From contig NW_021940918.1 in assembly GCF_004337985.1 (NCBI RefSeq), positions 1,550,001-1,614,000 of the forward strand: 64,000 bases of DNA, given 5' to 3'. The translations under genes were made by a program, and so were the position numbers. The notes under the pieces were generated by a model. The model ran no database searches, was not told where the DNA came from, and saw only the letters and a list, made by a program, of their open reading frames with translations. This document shows positions 37,022 through 48,787 of this stretch, piece after piece. How positions within the stretch are numbered: position 1 is the first letter of the stretch; each line of letters starts with the position of its first letter. This DNA comes from Pyricularia pennisetigena (taxonomy: Eukaryota > Ascomycota > Sordariomycetes > Magnaporthales > Pyriculariaceae).

Positions 37022-38709
37022 TCACTCCGCAGGCTTGGCCTCGCCCTTGTCGTCCCAGCCCCAGACCTGCGCGAGATAACGCGTCATGTTGACACGCTTG
37101 GACTTCATATCCACCATCCATGGGTGCTCAAGCATCCTCCAAGGACTTGCTCTCCTTTGAGGGTCCTTCTCCAGGCTATAATTTGGTAAAGGCATTGTCA
37201 GCAACTGGAGAAGCTGTCGAGAAAGACGCCAGAGGCAAGGGCCGAAAACTCACCAGCACTCTATGAAATATTTGAAGTTTTCACTCCATGAGATTTGAGC
37301 AGAAGGCTCGTCCTTCAGCTTGGGAATCGGCTGCCGCACGATGTACGTGAGTAGGTCAATGAGTCCTGCACGAGGTGCCATCTCAGTGCCGTCGGCGGGG
37401 AAGGGAAAGCGGTGTTGTGCAACCTCGAGCAGCGTGACGCCCGTTGACCAGACGTCCGATGTTATGGTGTAACTCTGGCCCGTGATGCGCTCGGGCGCCA
37501 TGTAGTAGCTCGTTCCAATGAAGGTGTTTGCCTCGCCCTTGGTGCCAAAATCGCCCGACACTCCAAAGTCACAGAGCTTGACGTCACCATTGCGGCAGAG
37601 AAGAATATTGGAGGGCTTGATGTCGCGATGAATAATCTTCTTCGAGTTGAGATAAGTCAAGCCGCGCAAAACGCCTTCTGCAATCTTTCCGAGCACCTTC
37701 TCGCCCGTGCGGCCACCGAGCCTCTTGACTTCCTTGTAGATGCTGTCGAGGGATCCTCCTTCGCAAAACTCCATTGCGATAGAGATTGTCGCCGTAGATG
37801 GGTCTTCAAACGCGCCATAGTATCTGCATATGTGCTCTGAAGCGCATTGGATGTTGAAATCCAACTCTCGCATAATCTGCTTCTTCACATCGGGGTCTGG
37901 GTTGGCCGTGATCACCTGATGGTCTATGTTAGTAGAATCCCAATGGTGTACTTCACGGACCCGGTGGGACAACTAACCTTTAGGGCAAACACAGTCTTCC
38001 CACCAGTCAGTTTGCACCTTGTTACAGCACCACCGGCACCTTCACCTAGCCCTCCGAGCTCAACGATGCGCTTTTCCATGCTGGCGATCTTCCAGCCCTC
38101 CACATCGAGATCTTCCACATCCGCCGTCCTCGCCTTGTCGATTGTAAGCTTGTCGAAATTCTCCAGCCCTTTCAGGTTGCCATCCTTATCCATCCCAGCA
38201 CCTCCATCACTCCTCTCTGAGTAAATTGAACCAACAGCTGAGGCGGGGTCGGGGGTGCCTTGAGGTCGCGTAGACCCTATGCCAAAGTGACTAGCAAAAG
38301 ATAACGCAGAGTATTGCGAGCCGGCGCTGGTGGGGTTGGAAGTGCGACCATCAAGAGGTCCGAAAGAGCCTGAACGACTGTGAGCGGCGCTGCTTTCGCT
38401 ACCACCCGATGCACTCTGGCCCTGTTGTGTGACTATGCTGGGCCGGCCTGGCGGCTGTTCATGCGGCGTCACAGAACTGCCCATAGGTGTTGCCAGGTGT
38501 AGTGTTGGGAGGGGTGGGCGCCCCGAGGCGCCGCCGACGGGTTTCACATTGGGAGACGGAGGGATAGCCAGGCCGAGCCTGGGTGTACGGGCGCCAGCTG
38601 AGCGAGCTCCAGGTATCGCGGGCCTCAGAAGTGGCGCTGGGCTGGATAGAGTGGGAATCGTGGTCGCTGGCGGCGTGGGGACATCGAGACTAGCTATGGG
38701 ATTCTTCAT
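37022..38709 (-). CDS. MAP kinase kinase of the cell-wall-integrity pathway (Mkk1/Mkk2 type)
   Basis: This dual-specificity kinase acts between the Bck1-type MAPKKK and the Slt2/Mps1-type MAPK. The model is complement(join(37022..37175, 37254..37915, 37978..38709)), 515 residues, with introns of 78 and 62 bp. About 220 Ser/Pro/Gly-rich residues precede the kinase domain. The Gly loop is GEGAGGAV and the ATP-binding Lys is Lys244 (FALK, exactly at the intron). The catalytic loop is HRDIKPSN, and DFG follows. The activation segment [23 protein letters not shown] resembles Mkk1/2 rather than Ste7 or Pbs2. The C-terminus is [25 protein letters not shown]. This start leaves a very long 2.7-kb upstream region. 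Confidence 0.93.
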
Positions 38710-41404
38710 GATGAAACAGTCGCAATGTTAGCGAATTGTCCCCAGCGACGAGATTGAATAGCAAAACAAGATGTATATCAGAAGTTATGCACAAGTAAGG
38801 GAAACGATCACGGTCCGGGCCCAGCCAAGGTGGCATCGGCGCCAATTTGGGGGCGGGAACAGGAGAGAGGACGTGCAATGTGCGTCATGCGAGACGAACG
38901 CACATAGGTGGGGAACCACAAGAGGAATATACGAATGAGATGAAGACACCGGCCAAAACTGAACTCGGAGAAAAGGAAAATGGTGGCAGCATACAGTAGC
39001 GGTCTCGCCGCCGTTGGCAGCGTCTTGATCGTGCATCCTCGGCGCTTTTCCTTGTATAGTGGGCGCAGCCGCCAGGGGCGCTCACAGTGCCGTGTTTGTT
39101 TGCTGACAGTGAGGGATTGAGATAGCGGCAGTTTGCGCGGGCGGGCTCTATCCGGATAGAAGCGAGTCTCTCGGCCTGGGTAAAGGGCGGTAGAAGGCTG
39201 AGCTGAATAGCTAGGTGTATATATGCCTCGTAAAAAAGCCTGGAGCCACCAGGTAGGAGCCACCAGATAGGGTGCCACCAACCCAAGAAACTGGTCTGCG
39301 AAGCTGGAGACGAGCGGGTACAGGTTTTAGTGAGACCCGGTGGGTTCGCCGGTTCGGCGAACTTGAACGGTACCAAAGAGTGGTACCTAGTGGTGAGCTG
39401 GGTTGCTGGGAAAGGGCCAAATACGTCGACTAGCTGAGGTACCTAAACTCGGGTATGTAGCCCGGCAAGGGAGGTAAGGTAAGATGAAGTAAGGTACGGA
39501 GCATGTAGGTAAGCACTAAAGCATGTAGGAGGTTGTAGAAAGAAGATGCGACGTTGCCTGTCGAGCTTAGGCAGCAGTTCGAATGGTGTTTCTCAGCTAA
39601 GTCGGGTCTGGAAATGCGAAAACGGAATTCGGTTGGACGTACGTTGGTTTGTCTCTTGGTTGAGAATGAAAGAGAGGGAGAGAGATAAAAGAATGCGATG
39701 TAGGTGTACTTGTGCTTGCTGACTTACTAAAGGTGACGGCCCCCAGGTGAGGGGCAGCAGGCAAAGCACACGCAACACGTCGCTTGTACCCGGCGGCAAC
39801 ACCAGACAAGGAATTTTTGGCTCCATCTTTCAGAGCAGTCTGGTTGGATGGAGTGGCTCCCAACAGCAAAGCACACACAGCACAGTGTGCTTGGATGCGG
39901 AGACTCCCCAGTGCCTCTGTACTTTTACCGAACCAACAGCATAGCATAATTCCATCAGTTGATCCAATCCCCATCAGGCAAAGACCCCTCGAGACTCGGC
40001 AGAGCATCAACAAAAAGTCTCCATTAGACGGAGATGCATGCCATGTCACGCATCCATTGGTATCACATTGAGTCAACCATCAATTGCCACGCTCTCATCT
40101 GCCAATTCAATTCTGGGACGGGCCCGTCAGCTTGGGGGCCGTCAAAATCGGACCGCCCAGCAAAGATGTGATGAAAAGAATAAGCCAGGGTTATTCAGGG
40201 CGGGGTTGAAAGGGGTATTCCCAGAGCAAGCGGTTAGCTATAGCAGCGATGGGTGGTCGAGCCGCCGACGTGCGCAAGGGAGTCCCGCCGTCCTTTGCAC
40301 GTTGGCAAGTTTGGTTACGACGACGGCTCCAGGCGAATGCATGAAGAGGAATGTACCTAGGATTTGGGCTGTTATTCATCTTACTACTACTTCAGGCCGC
40401 ATGCGAATATCCCCAAAGTCAAAGGGTTGCAATTGAATGAAACCTTTTAGCCATATCCAGGTACCTAGGCACATGCATGAGAAACCAGACCAGGGAAGAA
40501 AAGAAGGAAAAAGGAACAAAAAAAAAAAAAAATTACATGCATTTTGGTTTATACCCCAAAACCATAATAGTTCTTCGCCGAAACATGTCCGCCTCATGCC
40601 TCGGGGTCCTGCCCGAAACTGGTTGACTTTTGAGATACTGTACTCTGCTCTACTACAGGATATGGGTAACGCACTACCAAGCAGCCCATCGCCGAGGCTG
40701 TCGCGAAGCTTGTCAGGGTGTGTTTTATGGTACGGCCTGTGTGATCTGTGGATTTTTGCTGGTAGCAATGTTTCAATTGACCGATCATTTAGCTGATTGG
40801 AATGTACCCGAGTCGTCAGCATCAATAGCAGGCGATGATACGGATACGCTGTCCCAACATGTGGTTGATCGCATCTTCATTCAAGCTCATCGCGTCACTC
40901 CAAGCCCCATAGCTAGCTTTTCTCAATTTATTTTATTTCCTCCATCCGAATATCTTAATTCTCGTCCTTGCTGTTGAGGGCCATGTGGTTGGCTGGATAG
41001 GCAGCCGCGCGTCTAATATCATGTACCACGTAAGGAACCTGGAGCCTGGACAAGTGACTATACCATATTTGTATGTAGTACGGTGGAGGACTGCAAACCT
41101 ACTACGTCGTATGTGGGTGGGCGGAGACCCGCTGCGCTGTCATGCCCCGTCCCATTTACCTTAAATAATAAGGTAGGTATAATGACATACCTACAGGCAG
41201 ACTGAGGGTACCTTGATCAAATAGTTTGTCTGTTCTCGGTGGAGGGTAGGCAGGATGGAACGTCCCGCTTTTATTATGGGGCAAGCGACGCCTAAAAAAA
41301 TCCAAACACCAAAATTTCTTCCAGACTCTCTTTCATAAGCTCTTGAAATATTATTAGTTGGGTGGATTGTTTATCTACGGCAGGTTTCACAGTTTGAGAT
41401 CAAC
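38710..41404. promoter_or_regulatory. Long divergent upstream region, MAPKK / Dbp8
   Basis: 2.7 kb without a supported gene. It contains a perfect 8-bp-stem hairpin (39344-39362), repeated GGTACC/AGGTAAG-like words around 39370-39530, and an A run near 40519. Short open frames on both strands lack motifs. Confidence 0.5.
39344..39362. repeat. Perfect inverted repeat, 8-bp stem, 3-base loop
   Basis: GTTCGCCG-GTT-CGGCGAAC lies about 640 bp upstream of the MAPKK start codon. It would form a GC-rich hairpin if transcribed. Two GGTACC words follow it at about 39370 and 39382. Function is unknown. Confidence 0.7.
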
Positions 41405-43247
41405 ATGGCAAAAATAAAAATGCCAAGGCCACTCGTCAGCATGACAAAGGATTCCTCACCAAGACATCCCGCCTCAGAATTCCGCTCATCCGATAGTAGC
41501 AACTCTGATGAGGAATCGGATCATCTCGATGCCATCAGCTCTCGCAAGAAGCGCAAGCTTTCAGCGGACTATAGTGAAGAGGAAGACGACGAAGATGAGG
41601 ATGATGAGGACGATAGCCAGGATGGGAGCGAGGATGATGAGGATGACGTGAAAGGGAAACAGCCCGTTGCGAAGCCTACTCTCTCATTCAATGCACCGTC
41701 CCGCATCAAACGCCAGCCTGCGAAGGGAGTTTCTGAGAGAGCAGTAAAGGGGCAGCCTGTCACTGATGCCGCCTTGGAAGATGCAGTTCAGAGCATTGCC
41801 CAAGCGGCGGGCAAGAAACGAATCCTGGCTCCAACGGACCAAAACACCACATTCGAATCCCTTGGTGTAGAGCCATGGCTTGTCCAATCTCTAGCGAACC
41901 TGGCCGTCAAGAGACCGACAGGGATTCAAAAGGGATGTATTGCAGAAATCCTCAAGGGGCGGGACTGCATTGGCGGCAGTCGAACTGGTTCCGGAAAGAC
42001 TATTGCTTTTGCTGTGCCTATTCTGCAGAAATATGCTCAGGATCCGTCTGCCATTTTTGCCGTTGTTCTGACTGCTACGAGGCAAGTACCCTATCCAGTG
42101 CTTCTCGGCACTTCAATCGATCCGTGTCGATCATGTATTTGGGGATCTTCGGCTGACCGAATAACTAACTTGACTGCGTAACAGGGAGCTCGCCCTGCAG
42201 ATTTATGAGCAGTTCAAGGCCGTGTCCTCACCGCATGTGCTAAAAGCCGCTCTGATAATAGGTGGCTCCGACATGCGGTCGCAGGCCATTGCTCTGGCAC
42301 AGCGACCAAGTATTGTGATTGCTACGCCGGGTCGGCTGGCAGATCACATCAGATCATCAGGCGAGGACACAATCTGTGGGCTCCGCCGAGTAAAGTTCCT
42401 CGTGCTGGACGAAGCCGACCGGCTATTATCCTCCAAAGGGCCCGGCAGCATGCTGCCTCACATCGACGAATGCATGGCCGTCTTGCCGCCCCCGGAGGAT
42501 CGTCAGACGCTACTGTTTACCGCCACGGTGACACCCGAGGTCCGCGCGCTCAAGGAGATGCCGACGCGGCCAGGCAAGGAACCTGTACATGTTTGCGAGG
42601 TTGACACGCAGGTCCTGGCTATTCCGGACTCCTTGAAGCAGTCGTATATTCAGCTCACGGTGACGCACCGGGAGCACTTCCTGCATGAGTTTCTCCTCAC
42701 AGATGCCAACGCGGAGCGGTCCATAATCATATTCGTCAACCGCACAAGCACAGCCCAGTTCCTCCACCACTTACTGCGCCTCCTGGACCACCGGGTCACG
42801 TCTTTGCATTCAAAACTGCGCCAGCAGCAACGTATCGACAACCTGGGTCGGTTCCGCGCATCGGCAGCCCGCATCCTGGTAGCGACTGATGTTGCGTCCA
42901 GGGGTTTGGATATTCCTGAGGTTTCGGTTGTGGTAAACTACGATCTGCCACGGGATCCGGATGACTATATCCACAGAGTTGGACGTACCGCACGTGCCGG
43001 CCGCAAGGGTGAAGCGGTTAACTTTGTCGGCCAGAGAGACGTCGAACTCGTCCTCGCCATAGAGAAGAGGGTAGGTCGGCCAATGGAGAAGTGGGAGGAG
43101 GAGGGTGTCAACCTCGAAACCAGAGTTATTCGCGACTCGTTGAAGCTCGTGTCTGAAAAGAAGAGGGAGGCCTTGTTGAATATTGAGGAGAACAGGGAGG
43201 TTGGTGGACGGAGGAAAAGACAGAAGCTCAAGTTGGGGGCTGAATAA
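41405..43247 (+). CDS. DEAD-box ATP-dependent RNA helicase Dbp8
   Basis: This nucleolar RNA helicase acts in 18S rRNA/40S biogenesis. The model is join(41405..42081, 42185..43247), 579 residues. An acidic N-terminus of about 140 residues ([12 protein letters not shown]) precedes the Q motif ([28 protein letters not shown]). Helicase motifs are [10 protein letters not shown] (I), TATRELALQ (Ia), TPGRLADH (Ib), DEAD (II), TATV (III), [12 protein letters not shown] (V) and [11 protein letters not shown] (VI). [10 protein letters not shown] fits the Dbp8 class. The single 103-bp intron begins GCAAGT, not GT, and splits the Arg codon of motif Ia. No GT donor nearby keeps the frame. Confidence 0.94.
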
Positions 43248-44045
43248 TCAGGATTGTGTCGTGTTGGTGTGAATTAACTCGGGGTCACGCGTATGACATG
43301 AAATAAATCAGTCATCAAAGCAGCAAGACTTTCTACATGGGGTATGAATACTATAAAATAAAATAAAAAAGTTGGTATCGCCCATATTTGACATGATAGT
43401 TTAGCGAATATGCCCTGCGTCGACCTCTAGTTTGTGCCACACACTGCACTTGACTTATCCGGGACCTCATTCCTCAAGACGACACCATCGTGGTGCAGGA
43501 CCTACACTGAGCCAGGGTTCGACTCCGATATAGGGCTGAGTCAATGTCCGAGGCTTGGTGCCTTGCAGGATGCCACCCTGTTGCTATACTCGGTATTCGG
43601 CATACTCGGACCCCCCGTGGTTCCCGTCAGGGCGGATAACATCAGCACCTAGTGCGCTTGAAGGGGGATGGGCCCAGTCTGCACACCGCGGTGGACGCGT
43701 GCTCCTGTGGGCAGGGGAATGCGTCTGATGTGGTTTAGAGGGGACCCTGATCACCTCTTAAATCCGATAGTAAAGCCCCGTTTTAGTTCCTCTTCAGAAG
43801 AGTACGAGTTGGAGGCCTTTGAATTGTCAGAATAATAATCCTCAGGATATAGTTTGAATGGGACGAAATATGGGCTTGAAGGTTCCCCACCAAGGGAAAA
43901 CAGCCTTGGAAGCCACGAGCATCTACTGGCAGATTGGGTTCACGTAAACTACGTACTAGGTATACGACTCGTTCAAACCGATATGAATCCCCCTATTCCT
44001 TGAATTGCTTCAGAGCGTAGCCACGTCAATCGAAACAGGGGAACT

Positions 44046-44065
44046 ATGACGAAGTACTTCGTCAT
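44046..44065. repeat. Perfect 20-bp palindrome
   Basis: ATGACGAAGTACTTCGTCAT is its own reverse complement with no spacer. It lies about 800 bp past the Dbp8 stop. It could be a dimeric factor site or chance. Confidence 0.85.
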
Positions 44066-44678
44066 TACTCTATATCAGACGACCCATCGTGGACGAGCCG
44101 AGGCGTGAAATGAGCCACCGAGGCCACGTCCAGCGAAACCATATGTTTGGATATTAGTAACCAAAAAAAGAACAAAAAGAACGTGGCTTCTGCACTGACT
44201 TGCTGCGAGAGGGAATTCTAAAGGCATCTATCAGTTTGAGACCCTGCAGGATGTACAAGTGACACATCCGTGGTGCTGTGGGTGCTGTCAGTGCATTCTG
44301 CCTCTATTTTCATCCCACTAATGGCTGAGCAATGTATGTGATCTGATGCAATGTGAGTAAAAAGTAGGTTGGAGTAAGCATCGGAACAGGAAGCTCGCAA
44401 GTGGGTATAGAGCCTGTTTTTCAAATCCTCCGATGGCAGAACTCGTCTGTGGAGTCAAATCGATGACTGGTCTCTTTTTCGGGGGTTCGGAAGTCGGACG
44501 GACTCGTCAAACGGCGCGGCGCTACCGAGAACTATGAAAGGTACAAATTAAACGGCAATGGCTAAAAGTAGCTTTCGCGTCTATGGAAGCAAAACAAGAT
44601 TAACTTCCGGGAGTATTTCCGCACTTGGGTTCTGGGGGCTCTGGGTGGATGTGCAATTGATCACGGGTCCAATTTGAG

Positions 44679-44680
<2 letters not shown>

Positions 44681-44726
<46 letters not shown>
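44681..44726 (+). repeat. Poly(T) run, about 46 bases
   Basis: An uninterrupted T tract in gene-poor DNA. Its true length is uncertain because homopolymers assemble poorly. Confidence 0.9.
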
Positions 44727-44727
<1 letters not shown>

Positions 44728-45865
44728 ACGTGCAGATCGGGAGGTCAAGGAAACTACCGTAATGTCGCGAAATACCGGAATCATTGGGCTGAGGATTCCG
44801 GTAGATTGATAGTACCAATAGTGCATATTCAATTCATTGTAAGTGGAATGTTGACTCGCATCAAAGGAAGCGAGCGCGCCATAGGTTGGATTACTGTTCG
44901 TGAACAATAAGCCCCCTTGCTACGTTGCTTCGCTCCCTTTTGCACTTACGCCGTGGCTGTGCCTGCCTGCATTCATGTTGTCGTGTTGGGTCGTGGTGTT
45001 GTAATTCGTACCCATGGTGCAACGTCTGTCTGCTCAGGTTCGTTACCCTGCAGCCCAGGTGAAGTGGGATCCACACTTGACGTCCAAAGGGACGGGACAG
45101 TGGACGGGCTCGGCTGTCAGCCCAAGCCCAACTTATCGGTTGGGAAGCCTGCATAGGGCTGGAAAGCCAATTTCCTGGTGGGCGTGTTCCTTCGTACCCA
45201 GCTCCGTTTCGGCTCAACTACTTGCCGATTGGTTGAGAAGCGAGAGCGGAGCGGCGGCTGCATCTGTCCAGCTAATAATTCCACTTGGTAGCCCAGCCTG
45301 TTGAATTTGGATACATTGATAAATTACACGCCCTACGAGGTACCAGGTCAGAAACCAGTTTTCTTCGTAGGCAAAGGTTATCTGCTCCCTGAATGACCAG
45401 TCCCATGTCAATAAAAACCAAATTGAACAAAATCCAAGCACGTCGTCACGGATTACGGGGGTTCCGATCTGCCGAAACCAACAATTCAAACCCTCGTTGG
45501 GATACGCCAGACACTATTGCTCAGCAGTCACCCTGGCTCTACAAGCTACCTTCATCAATCTCCCTAACCTGGAGTCAAGTATTTGTTCAATTTGTATTGA
45601 TCCAAAAGGTTTACCATCCCAGCCTCGCTACTTTCATTTGATCCGGACGGATTAGGCTCCGATTCTAGCACCAATGTATTTAAGGGGTACGGATGCCTGT
45701 TGCAGATTTAAATCGTATTTTTTTTTTGGACAACTCGCGACGTGTTCGAGGTTGCAAACACGATTACGCAAGCACATAGGCGAGGCACCCATACGTAGCC
45801 GAGTCAACTATAATCTATGTATGTAATCAAGCAGTGATCCGAATACTTCCATGATGGCGGTGAAA

Positions 45866-45870
<5 letters not shown>

Positions 45871-45900
<30 letters not shown>
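45871..45900 (+). repeat. (GT)15 microsatellite running into a gap
   Basis: Fifteen GT units end exactly at a run of N (45901-45921), so the repeat length is unresolved. Confidence 0.95.
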
Positions 45901-45921
45901 NNNNNNNNNNNNNNNNNNNNN
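45901..45921. other. Assembly gap, 21 N
   Basis: Unresolved bases directly after the GT microsatellite. Confidence 1.
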
Positions 45922-47962
45922 ACGTGAATTTCATGCGCCAAAGGAACTTTCCGGAACCACAATTGATGATGGTTGGCAGGGCAATAATGACCTAATGGAG
46001 TTTGTTTGAAATACAATTCAGCGAATTAAAATCTAGGCGACATGATGAGGGCACATCGGCGTCCCGAATGGAATGGACGGATGTAAGGCGGCGATGAGAG
46101 TTACAAAATCCCGACTCCCCGGAAACATCGATGAACATTAATTCTAGAATTGACCCGGCGATAGCATTTTTCAAATCCCGTGTCCGCTTAGAGATGACGG
46201 GGTGGACACGCGTAATTGAGATCACAACCCAAGGAATCAGATAGAAAAAAATAAAGGACCCCACATAGATTAGAATAGTTCAGAAAGACATGGAGCGGGA
46301 TTGGAAAGAGTCACATTTGGGCGAAAGCAAAATTAAGTCCAAAGGCTTATGAATCTGGGGTTCATCACAAATCAGAGCTGCTTACACAAACGAACGAGCC
46401 CCCCCTTTTCGAGATGGCATGGCTTGGCAAGGTACACCGGGATTGGGCCCATTGGCGGTGCTGGAGAAGAGGGGAAACAGTAAACATCTGTGTAAGCCGC
46501 ATAGACTTGACCCGGGCGGCGTGCCGCATTGGGAAATGGATTGAGGCTGGGCATGACAATAACGCAAGAATGATTCACTTTGAGCAGGCCCTAATCGACA
46601 TCCGGGGCCGATCGAGGGCCGGATTTAACTTGCTTGATTCTTTGCAAAGTGTGACTCTTGCATGCATCGTCTGTGGGAGCTACGCTACCATTAGTGTAAC
46701 AGACAAAGGAGAGGGGGTTAATTGACATATTCGTAAATTGTCGTGGCAAAAAGCCACAGACGGAATGTGCTGGGCTAAAAGACGTCGTTACCAGTCACTG
46801 TATGTTTCTTATAGACCTGTCGAGGTAAGGGTTGACTCGGTGCAAATTGGCCATGGCGAGTGATATTATTCATACTCAACAAGAATTGACTTTCGCCCAA
46901 CAAGTAATGTGAAGAGAAAAAGTCATAACGAGTCTTCCGTACAATATCATTCCCATAGCATCGCGCCGCTCGCATGCCGAAAAGTCTCCATGGCCATCTC
47001 TCGGAGCCAAGCGGGTTTTTGCGCAACCACCGAGGCCCGCTAAGGATTGCTAGCTGGCGTGTACGTACCACCAACCACTGGCCTGGCAGAGAGGGGTGTG
47101 CACTGGTTGGGATGACAAAACAAAGTGTTGGTGCCTGGAGACAAGACGGAGGTACCTCGCTAGTCCGAAAACTCCGTTTGCCGACCCGCAAGCGGACCTA
47201 GGTACGACAGTTTATACAAGGTACCTGAGCCTAGAGTAAGTACCCCCTACTAATACTAAGTCTGTTCGTAAGTCAGAGAGAGGCAGGGCAGCACGGGGGC
47301 TTACTTTCCCGCCAAGTGCCTAGGGCCAAGGTGGGACCCCAAAGGGGGGTGTGCCAATGTTCCGGGACACCGCTTAGGTTTGTCAGCTGCGTAGAATCTC
47401 GCGTCTGCTGATGCAAGCATGGGTGGGCCATGGGCATAGCGACTTACTTCCGTGATTAATCCATGCCTTTTTACAAAATACGGTCAGCCGTGTTAGACGC
47501 AGCCCTTAGATACAAGAATAGTGCCTCGCCCCCGTCTGGGGATACCATCGTCTGTTTGCATTGAAATTACTCAAGCACCAACCAAAGCAACAGTCGCCCA
47601 CTTGACGAATACCGTGAACATCGAGGCCTGTTAACTTAACTTTGAAAAGAGTCATTGTTTTCCTTCGCCAAGCTTGCTTGCAACTGTCTGCTGCCTGAAA
47701 GCCTAGCCTGGACCCATTTTCTACCATCGCTGCAGTCTCAAGTACCATTCGCTGCTGCCCCTCCCTTGCCGAAAACGGGCCATTCCATTAAAGCAGCCCA
47801 AACGCCAACACCCCTGCAAATTGCATCTCGACCTGGCGCCTTCTTTGACTCATCATCGAAGTTGCACAATCGGCCCCAGAAAAATTACGCTATCATACTA
47901 AGCTACCTCTACTGCCACTATTTGAAGAAAAAAAAGTTCTTTTCTGCCCGAGGCATCTCACA

Positions 47963-48787
47963 ATGGTTTCCACAACAATTCAAACAACTTTACCAAACTC
48001 GCAACAACAACCCACCGCCAGGCCAGCATCTCCACTACTTGCATCACCGTTCAGGAGAAAGACCATGAGCATCACACAGACATACTACCTGGCCCACAAG
48101 GCCCGGGCCAAGCTCTCCTCCGAAGCTCAGCGCCCCGATCACAACCTCCGCAAGCTCGTCGGCAGCGCCAACCTGCTCGACGCCCTCATGATGGAGCTCG
48201 CCGACGCCGAGCGTGAACAGGAGTCGTGGTTCAACCAGTCCGTCCGAGCCAGCACAACACCCAAGAACGCAGAGAGGAGGGTGCAATGGGCAGACAGCGT
48301 CGTCGAGGAGCCCGAGGATGACTGGGAGGCCGATGACGCAGCATCAGACTCTTCGGATGAGGAGAGTGAATTTGACGACGACGAGGAGGACGTCGAGATG
48401 GCAGACATTGTCTCCCTGACCAGGGTATCATCTGCTGTCAATAAGGCTGCCGCCGCTTCCATGGCAACACAAGACAACGAATACTTTGACGACGATGAGG
48501 AGGACTACGAGCACCTGTCCTTGACCAGGTCACCATCACACTCGGCTTCACCACCACCGCCGCCCGACCTGGATGAGGACGACTCGGACATATCAGAGGA
48601 CGAGTCTATGCCGCCGTCACCAGAAACGGCCACCCTGCCTGCATTCAACGAGAAGGAGGAGGCCAAGCAACAACAAGAAACGCAATCACCACCGACATCC
48701 CCAACCGGACAAGGATTCTACAGCGAGGGGTACTACATACCCCCAAGGAATCCTGCTGGGCTGATCTCAGCCATATCGGTCTACTGA
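47963..48787 (+). CDS. Acidic fungal protein of unknown function, 274 aa
   Basis: I do not recognise a named family. The single-exon frame is preceded by a long CT-rich, stop-poor leader. The part from about residue 35 (MSITQTYYLAHKARAKL) to 110 reads as conserved and helical (DHNLRKLVGSANLLDALMMELADAEREQESWF). It is followed by RRVQWADSVVEEPEDDW. From about 115 on there are two acidic tracts (SDEESEFDDDEEDVEMADI; EYFDDDEEDYEHL) and a Ser/Pro/Gln-rich tail ending YYIPPRNPAGLISAISVY. The composition suggests a soluble, perhaps nuclear, largely disordered protein. It is isolated between two gene-poor stretches. Either ATG 47963 or ATG 48065 could be used. Confidence 0.8.
   Translation: MVSTTIQTTLPNSQQQPTARPASPLLASPFRRKTMSITQTYYLAHKARAKLSSEAQRPDHNLRKLVGSANLLDALMMELADAEREQESWFNQSVRASTTPKNAERRVQWADSVVEEPEDDWEADDAASDSSDEESEFDDDEEDVEMADIVSLTRVSSAVNKAAAASMATQDNEYFDDDEEDYEHLSLTRSPSHSASPPPPPDLDEDDSDISEDESMPPSPETATLPAFNEKEEAKQQQETQSPPTSPTGQGFYSEGYYIPPRNPAGLISAISVY

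Larger units (their letters stand above)
43248..47962. other. Gene-poor stretch of 4.7 kb
   Basis: No convincing coding region, tRNA or transposon on either strand. It holds a perfect 20-bp palindrome (44046-44065), a T46 run (44681-44726), a (GT)15 repeat (45871-45900) and a 21-base assembly gap. Confidence 0.55.

Noticed and set aside
43514..43526. GGTTCGACTCC, resembling a tRNA B box
   Set aside because: The flanking bases cannot form a T arm or acceptor stem, and no A box is at the right distance.
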